The notes under the pieces: generated by a model | What the model was told of the DNA's origin: nothing | The model's input: the letters and a program-made list of their open reading frames with translations, nothing else | Databases searched by the model: none | Program-made: the position numbers and the translations under genes | Shown: in pieces, positions 17,388-24,728 of the stretch | Numbering within the stretch: position 1 is the first letter of the stretch | Layout of the letters: every line of letters starts with the position of its first letter | Source of the DNA: Planctomycetota bacterium | GTDB lineage: Bacteria; Planctomycetota; Planctomycetia; Planctomycetales; Planctomycetaceae | Assembly (NCBI GenBank): GCA_003671275.1 | Contig: QWPB01000024.1 | Span: 91,226 to 155,225, forward strand | Reading direction: 5' to 3' | DNA: 64,000 nt

Positions 17388-17594
17388 ATGCAGGTAATCG
17401 AACGCGGCGTCGACGAAGCCATTGTCATTCAGGGCACCATCATCCGGGTCTTGGAAGTCCTTGATGGGGAAGTCCGACTGGCGATCTCGTCCCCGAACAA
17501 TCCTCGCTATCAGGAAGTGACTCTCGTCTGTTCCCAGGAAGATGAGCAGTTCCACAACTACGACGCCATCGAAAACGAGTCGCTGGCTCACTGA
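17388..17594 (+). CDS. divergent CsrA-family RNA-binding regulator
   Basis: 68 residues starting MQVIERGVDEAIVIQGTI, which aligns end to end with CsrA: Arg6, Val8, Glu10, the VxxxxIRVLEV strand and GEVRLAI (Arg30) are kept. The segment around CsrA His43-Arg44 (VHREE) is replaced by PRYQEV, so Arg44, which contacts RNA GGA motifs, is Gln. The tail is acidic. CsrA dimers bind mRNA leaders post-transcriptionally. ATG 17388 has ACGAGG 6 bases upstream; the frame is open further upstream, so an N-terminally extended form cannot be excluded. Confidence 0.7.
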   Translation: MQVIERGVDEAIVIQGTIIRVLEVLDGEVRLAISSPNNPRYQEVTLVCSQEDEQFHNYDAIENESLAH

Positions 17595-17755
17595 GAACTG
17601 ACTGGCAGGGTCTGCTCTCCGGCAGCTGGCATTCAGGAAGCTTGGTTCGTTGTGGAAGTGCTCTTAAAAGTACATCGCCAGCGAAGCCCACTGCGAGGTG
17701 GGCCGCCGAGGCGTAGGCTGCGAACGGAAGTCAGAATCTGACTGATCGAGTTCGA

Positions 17756-18700
17756 TCAAGCCTCGGCGGTGGCCATTAACCGGTCGCCGCCCTGGGCCAA
17801 AAGCAGCTGGGCCACGGCTCGTCCAATGGCTTCTGCGTGTGCGGATGGGGCGGTCGCCTGGGCGGCGATCCGCTCGCCGCCATCGCGGCTGAGTACCACG
17901 CCGTGGAGCGTCAACAGGTCGCTGGTCCATTCGGTCAGGACTCCAACGGGAGCGTGACATCCCGCGCGGAGTTCCGCCAGGCAAGCCCGCTCGGCCCGCA
18001 CCTCACTCCACGTGGGGGAATCGCTGATCGCTGCCAGTCGAGTAATCATATCGGCATCATCCCAGCGGCATTCGATCCCCAGTGCTGCTTGTCCGACCGC
18101 TGGGTAAACCTCAGGCGGGCTTAAGACACAACTGATGCGCTCGCTCCAACCCAGTCTTCGGAGCCCCGCCTCGGCGAGAATGACTGCGTCGTACTCACCT
18201 TCGTCCACTTTTCGCAAACGGGTTTCGACGTTGCCGCGAACCTCTTCGAGGAGTAGATCGGGACGCCGGTTGAGCAGCTGCGCTCGCCGTCGCAGGCTGC
18301 CAGTTCCGATCTTTGCACCGGGTTTCAGATCGGTCAGCGTTCCGGTTTTCCCCAGAGGCAGGACGAGCGCATCAAACCGGGGAGCCCGTTCAGGGATTCC
18401 CGCCAGCGCCAGCCCTTCGGTCGGCAACGTCGGCAAGTCCTTGAGGCTATGGACCGCCAGATCGGCTCGGCATTCCAGTACCGCAGCCTGCACCTCTCGT
18501 GTAAAGACGCCTTGGCCGCCCATCTGACTCAGGGCTGAAAACCGGTCGCGATCACCCGTCGTGCTGACTTCCAGAATCTCCACGACCACTGCGGGATCAC
18601 CCGCTCGCAGCCGATCGGACACATAATGGGCTTGCCACAGTGCCAACTGCGAGGCGCGGGACGCGATTCGGATCGTACGAGAGGGAGTCGGAGCACTCAT
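17756..18700 (-). CDS. hemC: porphobilinogen deaminase (hydroxymethylbilane synthase)
   Basis: 314 residues, usual length. It polymerises four porphobilinogens to hydroxymethylbilane in haem synthesis (cytoplasm). N-terminal RIASRASQLALWQA, HSLKDLP (Lys87-Asp88, catalytic Asp), TGSLRRRAQLL and EVRGNVETRLRK are family signatures; Cys248 in LRAGCHAPVGV is the attachment site of the dipyrromethane cofactor. It follows the third secreted paralogue gene by 214 bases and is probably transcribed separately. Confidence 0.96.
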   Translation of the reverse strand: MSAPTPSRTIRIASRASQLALWQAHYVSDRLRAGDPAVVVEILEVSTTGDRDRFSALSQMGGQGVFTREVQAAVLECRADLAVHSLKDLPTLPTEGLALAGIPERAPRFDALVLPLGKTGTLTDLKPGAKIGTGSLRRRAQLLNRRPDLLLEEVRGNVETRLRKVDEGEYDAVILAEAGLRRLGWSERISCVLSPPEVYPAVGQAALGIECRWDDADMITRLAAISDSPTWSEVRAERACLAELRAGCHAPVGVLTEWTSDLLTLHGVVLSRDGGERIAAQATAPSAHAEAIGRAVAQLLLAQGGDRLMATAEA

Positions 18701-18914
18701 CGAAAAATGGCAACCTGCTGACGTGACGGGGGACCGTTGACCAATCTTCAGACTGACCCGAACGGCGAATCGTCATCTTCTCGACTGGAATGTCCTGAGA
18801 GCAAGGCTGGCGAACCATTACCGCATTCGAAGTGCGGGTGTCACAAACGCAGGCATCACTAGACTCTGAACCGGCAATGTGAGACAGAATCATTCGTCGA
18901 CTACCCGGTCGGAT

Positions 18915-19451
18915 TCAATTTCCGGAAATGGTGCCCACGACGGTGGTCGTGTAGTCCCCTTCCTGCAGCGTGCCGGGGGCCCCTGTAATAAAGGTCACGG
19001 TCAGCCGCACCTTGGCCTCACCTACCCCGTTGGCACTGACCCGTACCCGAGCATTTTCATTCCCCCGACGGTAATCGGTGGACGAACTCGCGGTCACGAC
19101 ACTCCATGTGGCGGGGCCCGAATCGACTTCGGTTACCACGTCCAGCTGGACATCGCGTTTGGAAGAGGGGGTCGTTGTGTGTACAAACGCTGTTTGCGTT
19201 TCCAGCAACACCGAACAGCCCAGCGGAGAGTTACACTCGGCCAGCCATGGCTGAGGAGCAAACACCACATTGGCCGTGCCCGAGCCCGGATAGGATTGAA
19301 CCATGTCCCATGGGGGAGCTGTCAAAAACAGCTTCGGATTAATTAGCACCCGATAGACCTGAGTCTGGGTTTCCGACCAGGTCGGTGAATCGACGAGAAC
19401 GCCCATGAGCAACAGCAGGAGTGCAAGCCGCTTGAGCGTCGGAATTCCCAT
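18915..19451 (-). CDS. secreted beta-sandwich protein, paralogue C of a three-member family
   Basis: 178 residues with a signal peptide (LALLLLLMGVLVDSPTWSE). It matches the proteins at 23203-23727 and 23759-24331: an early FxxQPW segment, GPATWSVVTASSS, and the C-terminal block VGEAKVRLTVTFITGAPGTLQEGDYTTTVVGTISGN, alternating strands that end at the C-terminus. It has two cysteines (ECNSPLGC) not found in the others. It has no prepilin leader and no catalytic motif. Its position downstream of the chaperone-like gene suggests it is a substrate or subunit of that cluster. Function unknown. Confidence 0.8.
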   Translation of the reverse strand: MGIPTLKRLALLLLLMGVLVDSPTWSETQTQVYRVLINPKLFLTAPPWDMVQSYPGSGTANVVFAPQPWLAECNSPLGCSVLLETQTAFVHTTTPSSKRDVQLDVVTEVDSGPATWSVVTASSSTDYRRGNENARVRVSANGVGEAKVRLTVTFITGAPGTLQEGDYTTTVVGTISGN

Positions 19452-19702
19452 GCCGATTTCCTGAGAAAGGCCCCGAAGAACAGAATCAGGTTATTCTGCT
19501 CACCCCAAGGCTACTGCAGAATCGGGATGCCCGATGCCACAAATGGGGAATCAGTCTAAAAAACGCCGGAACGCGGTTCGTGTGTGCTGCTTTTAACGCT
19601 GTGTTCCGCGAACGCACGCCTCGGATGCAAGATCCCTCGGAGGATTCGAAACAGTTCTTGTTCAGTGAGCTTCCGGGTAATAAACCACTATTTTGTAGGC
19701 GG

Positions 19703-21385
19703 TTACGGCGTTTTCGTGGGATTTCCCAGGTCGAGTTCCAGGCGTTGTTCGAGGGGCTCTTTTCCTTCTCCCGTCGGAATGATCAGCCGCGCGGTGTAAT
19801 GACCGGGAGCCAGATTCGCCGGGGGCTTAAACCGAATCGACTCGCTGCCCCCGGGAAGAACCCACTTTCCGAAGCCCCCACGCACCTCGTAGGGGCGGGC
19901 CGCCTCATCCCCCAGGATCAATAAACCGTTGATCGGGAAATGCATGGTTCCGCTGTTCTTGAGTTCCACGACGAATGCGGGATTGATCTCGCGGGCATCC
20001 CAGGTCAGCGGACTGGCAGTCAGTTCCGGAATGGAGGAGGTGGATCGGCCCAGAGCTGCCACCAGCACGGGGGTGGTCTCCAGAGGGTCGGCCCCGGCAC
20101 CCTGGGTTTTGAGCCGCAAATAGCTGTACCGATGGTTATCCACTTGGGTGGTGCCAGTGAAGCTCAGGGACACTTTGCGGCGAGTGCCCGGCGGCAACGT
20201 CACCGAATCGGGACGCACGACCACCCAGTCGGCGGGGATGCCATCGATGGACTCGGAGACCAGCTGAACATCCACGGCAGCGGTTCCCGTATTCTCCAAT
20301 TGAACGACGTGGGTGCGACTGCCTCCGCGTTGCAATGAAAGTTCCACCTGAGAGGGCGAAACCAGGAGTCCCGGGGCTGCCTGAACCGTGGCGATTCCTT
20401 GTGCGGGGAAATCCCCTTCCTGAACGATGACCGGGAACCCCACCTTGACCAACACCCGGTTGTCGCCCACCAAAGACGATTCCATGTAGTATTCACCCGG
20501 AAAGACGGCGGCATTCAGCGGGCTGATCATGCGGATGCGGGCTCCTGCCAGAATCCGTCCGATGAATTTCTGCGGCTCTTCGGTATTACTACGAACGGGC
20601 ATCCAGAGCGGAAACGTCGGTCGATTCTCGCTGTTTTCGGAATGTCGGATCTGCGCCCGTAATCCAAACTCGATGGGCCCCGCGGTGGGGTTTTCCACAT
20701 AGACTTGAGCCATGGGGATGCCGTTCACTTCGATCAGCTCGGCCCGCGATACCTTTAACTTGGCGGCACTTTCGGACCGTATCCCCTGGACCGTAATGTC
20801 GCAGCGAAGCAGATACTGCGTGACGAATCGGATTCCCACACGCGGGGTGTCGGACTTGGGAGCATTCGACGGATCGGTGAGCTGCCCCGCGTCACGCACC
20901 AGGATGCCAAAGGTGTGAAACGTCGATTGCGTGTTGGGGACGCGGACTCGCCCCCGGATCACGAACTTTTCAGTCGGTTGCAGCTCCACTGCCAACGGAG
21001 TCTGGATTTCCAGTTCCTCGGGGGGAGGGACTTTCGTGTTGGCGAAAATGGTCCCGTTTTCATCCTGCGTCAGAGCGACCCGCTGGATCTCCAGCTTGAC
21101 AGGTTTGCTTTCGCAGGTGATTCCGAATTCGACGGGGATCGTGCGTCCCGGTCGGGTTTCGATTCGGTTTACGATCGGATCAATCACAAAGGCGGGACGG
21201 ACCGATTCGGTAATGGTGATATTCTGGCCAGCCCGCGGAGCCGCAGGGGCCGCAGGTTTGGCCGTTGTCCCTTGCGGGAGGGGATTTCCGGCTGCGTTTT
21301 GGGGGGGCTTCTGTCCAAAACCGGGACTCGCAGCTGACAGAAAACTTGCGATAACAATCAGGAGAGCCAAGGTGTTCCGGGACAT
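19703..21385 (-). CDS. secreted multi-Ig-domain protein with PapD-like region
   Basis: 560 residues, Sec signal peptide (LLIVIASFLSAASPGFG), then a Pro/Ala linker (28-52). Residues about 60-200 read like the first domain of a periplasmic fimbrial chaperone: an edge strand rich in Pro and hydrophobics, then SDTPRVGIRFVTQYLLRCDI. About 205-335 resembles a second domain (VYVENPTAGPIEFGLRAQI). About 340-440 is a NPCBM/CARDB-like Ig domain (VVRPDSVTLPPGTRRKVSLSF) and 450-555 a fourth. The ATG at 21385 has GGAAAG 7 bases upstream. It lies 61 bases after the secretin gene. A chaperone or scaffold role is inferred from fold pattern and context only. Confidence 0.7.
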   Translation of the reverse strand: MSRNTLALLIVIASFLSAASPGFGQKPPQNAAGNPLPQGTTAKPAAPAAPRAGQNITITESVRPAFVIDPIVNRIETRPGRTIPVEFGITCESKPVKLEIQRVALTQDENGTIFANTKVPPPEELEIQTPLAVELQPTEKFVIRGRVRVPNTQSTFHTFGILVRDAGQLTDPSNAPKSDTPRVGIRFVTQYLLRCDITVQGIRSESAAKLKVSRAELIEVNGIPMAQVYVENPTAGPIEFGLRAQIRHSENSENRPTFPLWMPVRSNTEEPQKFIGRILAGARIRMISPLNAAVFPGEYYMESSLVGDNRVLVKVGFPVIVQEGDFPAQGIATVQAAPGLLVSPSQVELSLQRGGSRTHVVQLENTGTAAVDVQLVSESIDGIPADWVVVRPDSVTLPPGTRRKVSLSFTGTTQVDNHRYSYLRLKTQGAGADPLETTPVLVAALGRSTSSIPELTASPLTWDAREINPAFVVELKNSGTMHFPINGLLILGDEAARPYEVRGGFGKWVLPGGSESIRFKPPANLAPGHYTARLIIPTGEGKEPLEQRLELDLGNPTKTP

Positions 21386-21446
21386 GATGAGCTTTCCGAG
21401 GTTCCCTCTCTGAAGACGCCGTCGATCCTCGACGGCAGAATCTGAA

Positions 21447-22751
21447 TCAGGAGGCAGGAACCACTCGCAACACGGGAACGACAGGACTCGTCTGTGGCAG
21501 TGAAGGTGGCGGGACAGGGGCTGGCACTTCGACCGGGGCGGGCTCCTGAGTCGGGGGAACCGAAGCCGGAACTGTGATCGGAACGGGGACGACGGCGGGC
21601 TCCATCCTGAGGGGGAGGGCCTGAGGGTGAACCGTGGCCGTTGGAATCACGATGCGGGGAGAGATGAAGATGGCCACTTCGGCATCCTGCTCCTGCTTTT
21701 CGATCTTGCGAAAGGCCGACCCGATTCCTGGCAACCCACCGAGATAGGGAATCCGATTCTCGCGATCCACGGTTTGACGCTGAACCAGTCCTCCGATCAC
21801 GACCGTCTGCTGGTCTTTGACCTGCACTGTGGTTGTGACCCGTCGGCGATTGATGATGGGGAAGGGGTTGTTACCCGTGGACTGTGACGAATCCAGCGAG
21901 CGAATGTCCTCACTGACTTCCGCCTTCTCGATCGCGATTTGAACGTTGTCCCCCCGGATGGACGGGGTCAGCATCAGGCTGATGCCGGACTCGACCTTCT
22001 CAATATCCTGTCGATAGAGAAACTGGTTGTTTCCCTGATTGATGCTGAAGAAGGTGTCGCGGGCGATGGAGATTTCGGCTTTCTCCCCATCCTTCGCCAT
22101 GACACGCGGGGCCGCTCGAATCGTCACATACCCTTCTCTTGCGAGAAGCTTCACAAACGCGGATGTCACTGCAAAATCATCGAACGCATTCTTCGCACCA
22201 TAAGGACTGACCTGCCCCGTGAACGAGAGCCCCGAGAGTCCGATGTTTAGCCGGTCCAGTCCATTCACCTGCAAGCCGTGGTTCCAGTCCATGCCGAACT
22301 GCAACCCCTTCTCCGGGGCCACAACACAGACAATGACCTCAATCATGATCTGCGGAATCGGTTGGTCGGCGACTTCCAACTGCTGAAAGATCTGCCGGGC
22401 GGTTTCGCTGGGAGCCTCAATGATAATGATGTTTCGTTTGTCGACGATTCGGACAAACTGAGACTGTCGGGGAGGCAGGAGTGCCAGCAGTTCCTGTGTC
22501 GACAGGTTTTGCGGTTTGTATTCCATCGCCTCCGCGATGTGCGGGAACAGATTGGACGATGGATCGTTACTGCCGATCAGGTAGAGACTGTCTTTCTTGC
22601 GATAGACCAATCCCAGGGGCAGCAGAATTCGGCGCAGGGCCGCCTCAAACGTCTCATTCTCAATCGTACAAGTCACATCACCACGAGCGGTGTCGTCCAG
22701 CACGACCGAGACCCCCGCCTGGGAGGCCAGCGACTGGATCGCTTCACGCAC
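21447..22751 (-). CDS. secretin (GspD/PilQ-type outer-membrane channel), 3' part after a frameshift
   Basis: 434 residues in this frame. It begins inside an STN/N0-like domain (VREAIQSLASQAGVSVVLDD), continues through an N1-type domain (about 65-130) and ends with the secretin pore domain: VESGISLMLTPSIRGD, VQVKDQQTVVIGGLVQR and RIPYLGGLPGIGSAFRK. A Pro/Val-rich tail follows. The frame opens with a GTG at 22751 that has no good ribosome site. The missing signal peptide and first strands are in the overlapping frame 22673-23203; joining them restores a normal lipoprotein secretin. No T2SS or pilus ATPase is nearby. Confidence 0.85.
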   Translation of the reverse strand: MREAIQSLASQAGVSVVLDDTARGDVTCTIENETFEAALRRILLPLGLVYRKKDSLYLIGSNDPSSNLFPHIAEAMEYKPQNLSTQELLALLPPRQSQFVRIVDKRNIIIIEAPSETARQIFQQLEVADQPIPQIMIEVIVCVVAPEKGLQFGMDWNHGLQVNGLDRLNIGLSGLSFTGQVSPYGAKNAFDDFAVTSAFVKLLAREGYVTIRAAPRVMAKDGEKAEISIARDTFFSINQGNNQFLYRQDIEKVESGISLMLTPSIRGDNVQIAIEKAEVSEDIRSLDSSQSTGNNPFPIINRRRVTTTVQVKDQQTVVIGGLVQRQTVDRENRIPYLGGLPGIGSAFRKIEKQEQDAEVAIFISPRIVIPTATVHPQALPLRMEPAVVPVPITVPASVPPTQEPAPVEVPAPVPPPSLPQTSPVVPVLRVVPAS

Positions 22752-23203
22752 ACTGTTTCCGTAAAGATGTCGTTGACCGGCTTTTCCGCAGTGGTTGAGG
22801 CCGGAATCACGCCTCCCGGTGTTCCGCTGGATTGCTGGTGACTGATCGGATTGACTGTCCCCGGAACCGATGGAGGAGCCACACCCTGAGTGCTGGCGGG
22901 AGTGGAGGGCCCGATCATCTCCACGGGCAGAGTCTCGAGCTCCATAGGAATCGGTGCGATCGGCCCCGGTACGGTCATGGGAACCGGAAGATACTCCGGC
23001 ATCGTGGAAGGCGGAATCTGGGGATGATCCATGCCGAGGTTTGCTTCCGGTTTCGCCTTGAGCGCCTCCATGTACAGTTCTTCAATGGATCGCTCTTTCG
23101 GTCCGGGAATGGTGCGACACCCCTCAAAACCCAAGAGAGCGCACATCCCAAGAACTAAAGTCCATTTTCCAGGGGTCCACCGGCAAGGCCCGCCGATTCT
23201 CAT
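22673..23203 (-). CDS. secretin, 5' part: lipoprotein signal peptide and linker (frameshifted)
   Basis: Reads 176 codons from the ATG at 23203, which overlaps the previous stop (ATGA). It starts with a basic n-region, a hydrophobic core and a lipobox-like GFEGC (Cys29), then a Pro-rich linker, and reaches VNDIFTETV, the first strand of the STN/N0 domain. After this the frame yields a nonsense tail (VKRSSRWPPRRG...), while the expected continuation VREAIQSLA lies in the other frame. One base added between 22752 and 22753 would give TETDVREAIQSLA. The true product is probably a single protein spanning 21447-23203. Confidence 0.8.
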   Translation of the reverse strand: MRIGGPCRWTPGKWTLVLGMCALLGFEGCRTIPGPKERSIEELYMEALKAKPEANLGMDHPQIPPSTMPEYLPVPMTVPGPIAPIPMELETLPVEMIGPSTPASTQGVAPPSVPGTVNPISHQQSSGTPGGVIPASTTAEKPVNDIFTETVCVKRSSRWPPRRGSRSCWTTPLVVM

Positions 23204-23727
23204 CAGAACCCCTCCGTGATGGTGCCGATGACTGTCGCCTCGTACTCACCAGCCGCCAGGAAGGGCTGCTCATGTCCTAAAAACGTCACCGTGATACCGG
23301 CTTCACCGTTCCCTCCGAGGGAGCCCGCAGCCACCTGAGCAGTCGTTCGACCATGCGAGAAGCTGGTTCGATCATGGGGAATGATAATGTCCCAATCCGA
23401 TTTCCGACCGCGTCCCCGGATCGACAGGTCCAATGCGGCATCGACCCGAGATTTCGGATCGGAAAGGCTCTGAAAGGGCTCCAGGCTCCAGACCGTAATC
23501 GTGGGGCCGAGCGGATTGGGGGCCACCAGTGTCCAGGGCTGTTCGGGAAATACCAGTGGTCTGGTTGGATCAATCACGACCAGATGCTGAGGAGTCCCTT
23601 TCTCGCGGATCGCAGGAGGTTGTTGCGCCCCGAGTGTGCTAAACGCTCCCCACAAAAACAGAACAGCCCCTGCCATCCCGAAGGATCGCATGGAGCTGAG
23701 ACTGTGAGTGGTGAACCGGGTATCCAT
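23203..23727 (-). CDS. secreted beta-sandwich protein, paralogue B
   Basis: 174 residues from the ATG at 23727 (MDTRFTTHS), followed by a signal peptide ending near STLGAQQ. It is the most diverged of the three paralogues but keeps the C-terminal signature GEAGITVTFLGHEQPFLAAGEYEATVIGTITEGF and an internal KSDWDIIIP strand in place of GPATW. It has no cysteines in the mature part and no enzyme motif. Its stop overlaps the start of the lipoprotein-secretin frame by ATGA, which ties it to the secretion machinery. Confidence 0.78.
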   Translation of the reverse strand: MDTRFTTHSLSSMRSFGMAGAVLFLWGAFSTLGAQQPPAIREKGTPQHLVVIDPTRPLVFPEQPWTLVAPNPLGPTITVWSLEPFQSLSDPKSRVDAALDLSIRGRGRKSDWDIIIPHDRTSFSHGRTTAQVAAGSLGGNGEAGITVTFLGHEQPFLAAGEYEATVIGTITEGF

Positions 23728-23758
23728 ACTCTGCGTGGCATCCTTGCCATTCGGGTGA

Positions 23759-24331
23759 TTAGTTCTCGGTGATCGTACCACTGACCGTGGTCACGTATTC
23801 CCCTTCCACCACAGCGTTGATGTCGGATGCCAGGAAAGTGACCGTCACGTCGAAAGTCGCTTGTCCCACGCCATCCGAGGAGAACTGAACTGCGGCATTC
23901 CGGGCAGCGGGATCAACATTCGCAGCGTCCGTGTCCGCAGAGCCGGAAGCACTTTCCAGGGTCCAGGTCGCAGGACCATTCTGAGTCACCTTGGAAACGG
24001 CCAGACGCCCATCCTGTGTGATGTTGTCTGTCGGGTAGTCCATGTTCAGGAACGGGGCCATTCCGAAATCGACCGTCACTCCATCCTTGACATTCCCCTT
24101 GACGGCCCAGGTTTGGGCCGTGAATGCGTAGGTGTCGTCCGTTACGGCTTCCGCAGCTTCGAGATCGGCCACCGTGTACGTTTTGAGCATTGGCTCTGTA
24201 GGAGCCACGATGTTCACGTTTTTGCCGACACTCACCGTGTACTGTTGCGAGCCCGTCGTTGCTGTATAGGCGAATTGAGCCCCTACAACGAATGCTCCCA
24301 CACCGCACAGACTCCACAGGAACTTCTTCAT
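23759..24331 (-). CDS. secreted beta-sandwich protein, paralogue A (first gene of the cluster)
   Basis: 190 residues from the ATG at 24331 (MKKFLWSLCGVGAFVVGAQFAYTA, a clear signal peptide); the longer frame to 24433 is not needed. The mature part shares QTWAVKGN, GPATWTLESAS and the C-terminal VGQATFDVTVTFLASDINAVVEGEYVTTVSGTITEN with paralogue C. Acidic overall, cysteine-free after the leader, no catalytic motif. A purine-rich GAGAGAGAGC stretch precedes the start. As the first gene before a secretin and a chaperone-like gene it could be a major subunit or secreted substrate; no database family is recognised with confidence. Confidence 0.8.
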   Translation of the reverse strand: MKKFLWSLCGVGAFVVGAQFAYTATTGSQQYTVSVGKNVNIVAPTEPMLKTYTVADLEAAEAVTDDTYAFTAQTWAVKGNVKDGVTVDFGMAPFLNMDYPTDNITQDGRLAVSKVTQNGPATWTLESASGSADTDAANVDPAARNAAVQFSSDGVGQATFDVTVTFLASDINAVVEGEYVTTVSGTITEN

Positions 24332-24728
24332 TATCTGCTCTCTCTCTCTGGTGCCCCCTTTGCTGATTTGACAGGTCGATTGAGAAGTTCCCGCTTCTCG
24401 GTATCGGCATGCAGACTCAGCCAAGGCCAGCAAATCGTCAGAACCCGTAAATTTTGCCTATTCCGCGGAGCCCTCGCTCTCACACAAGGGTTGTTCGCAG
24501 AATGGTGTGATTCCCGCTCACGGGTCAAACCTAGGTCGCAGTCAACAGTGTGCAAATGATTTATCAGGGAAATTGTGCAAAACACTCATCAAGACATTAC
24601 AACACGAATACTCGCCTTGTTTTCGCTCGCTTTCTGTGGCCTCCGGCATAGGATGCCGATTCGAGTGGCACGGGTTTTGTCGGCAGCGACAGGCAGATGA
24701 CACTCACCTCTGCCGGGAAATCCCTCGC
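24332..24728. other. divergent intergenic region (secretin cluster / yyaL)
   Basis: About 400 bases that should hold the promoters of the minus-strand secretin cluster and the plus-strand yyaL gene. No sigma-54 match, repeat or credible small gene is seen; the in-frame upstream extension of yyaL lacks similarity to the family. Confidence 0.5.

Noticed and set aside
19580..19924. Plus-strand open frame overlapping the 3' end of the Ig-domain gene
   Set aside because: Mostly antisense to a supported gene, no similarity and no convincing start.
22673..22760. Programmed -1 ribosomal frameshift in the secretin gene
   Set aside because: No X-XXY-YYZ slippery site or downstream structure is evident; a single lost base explains it better.
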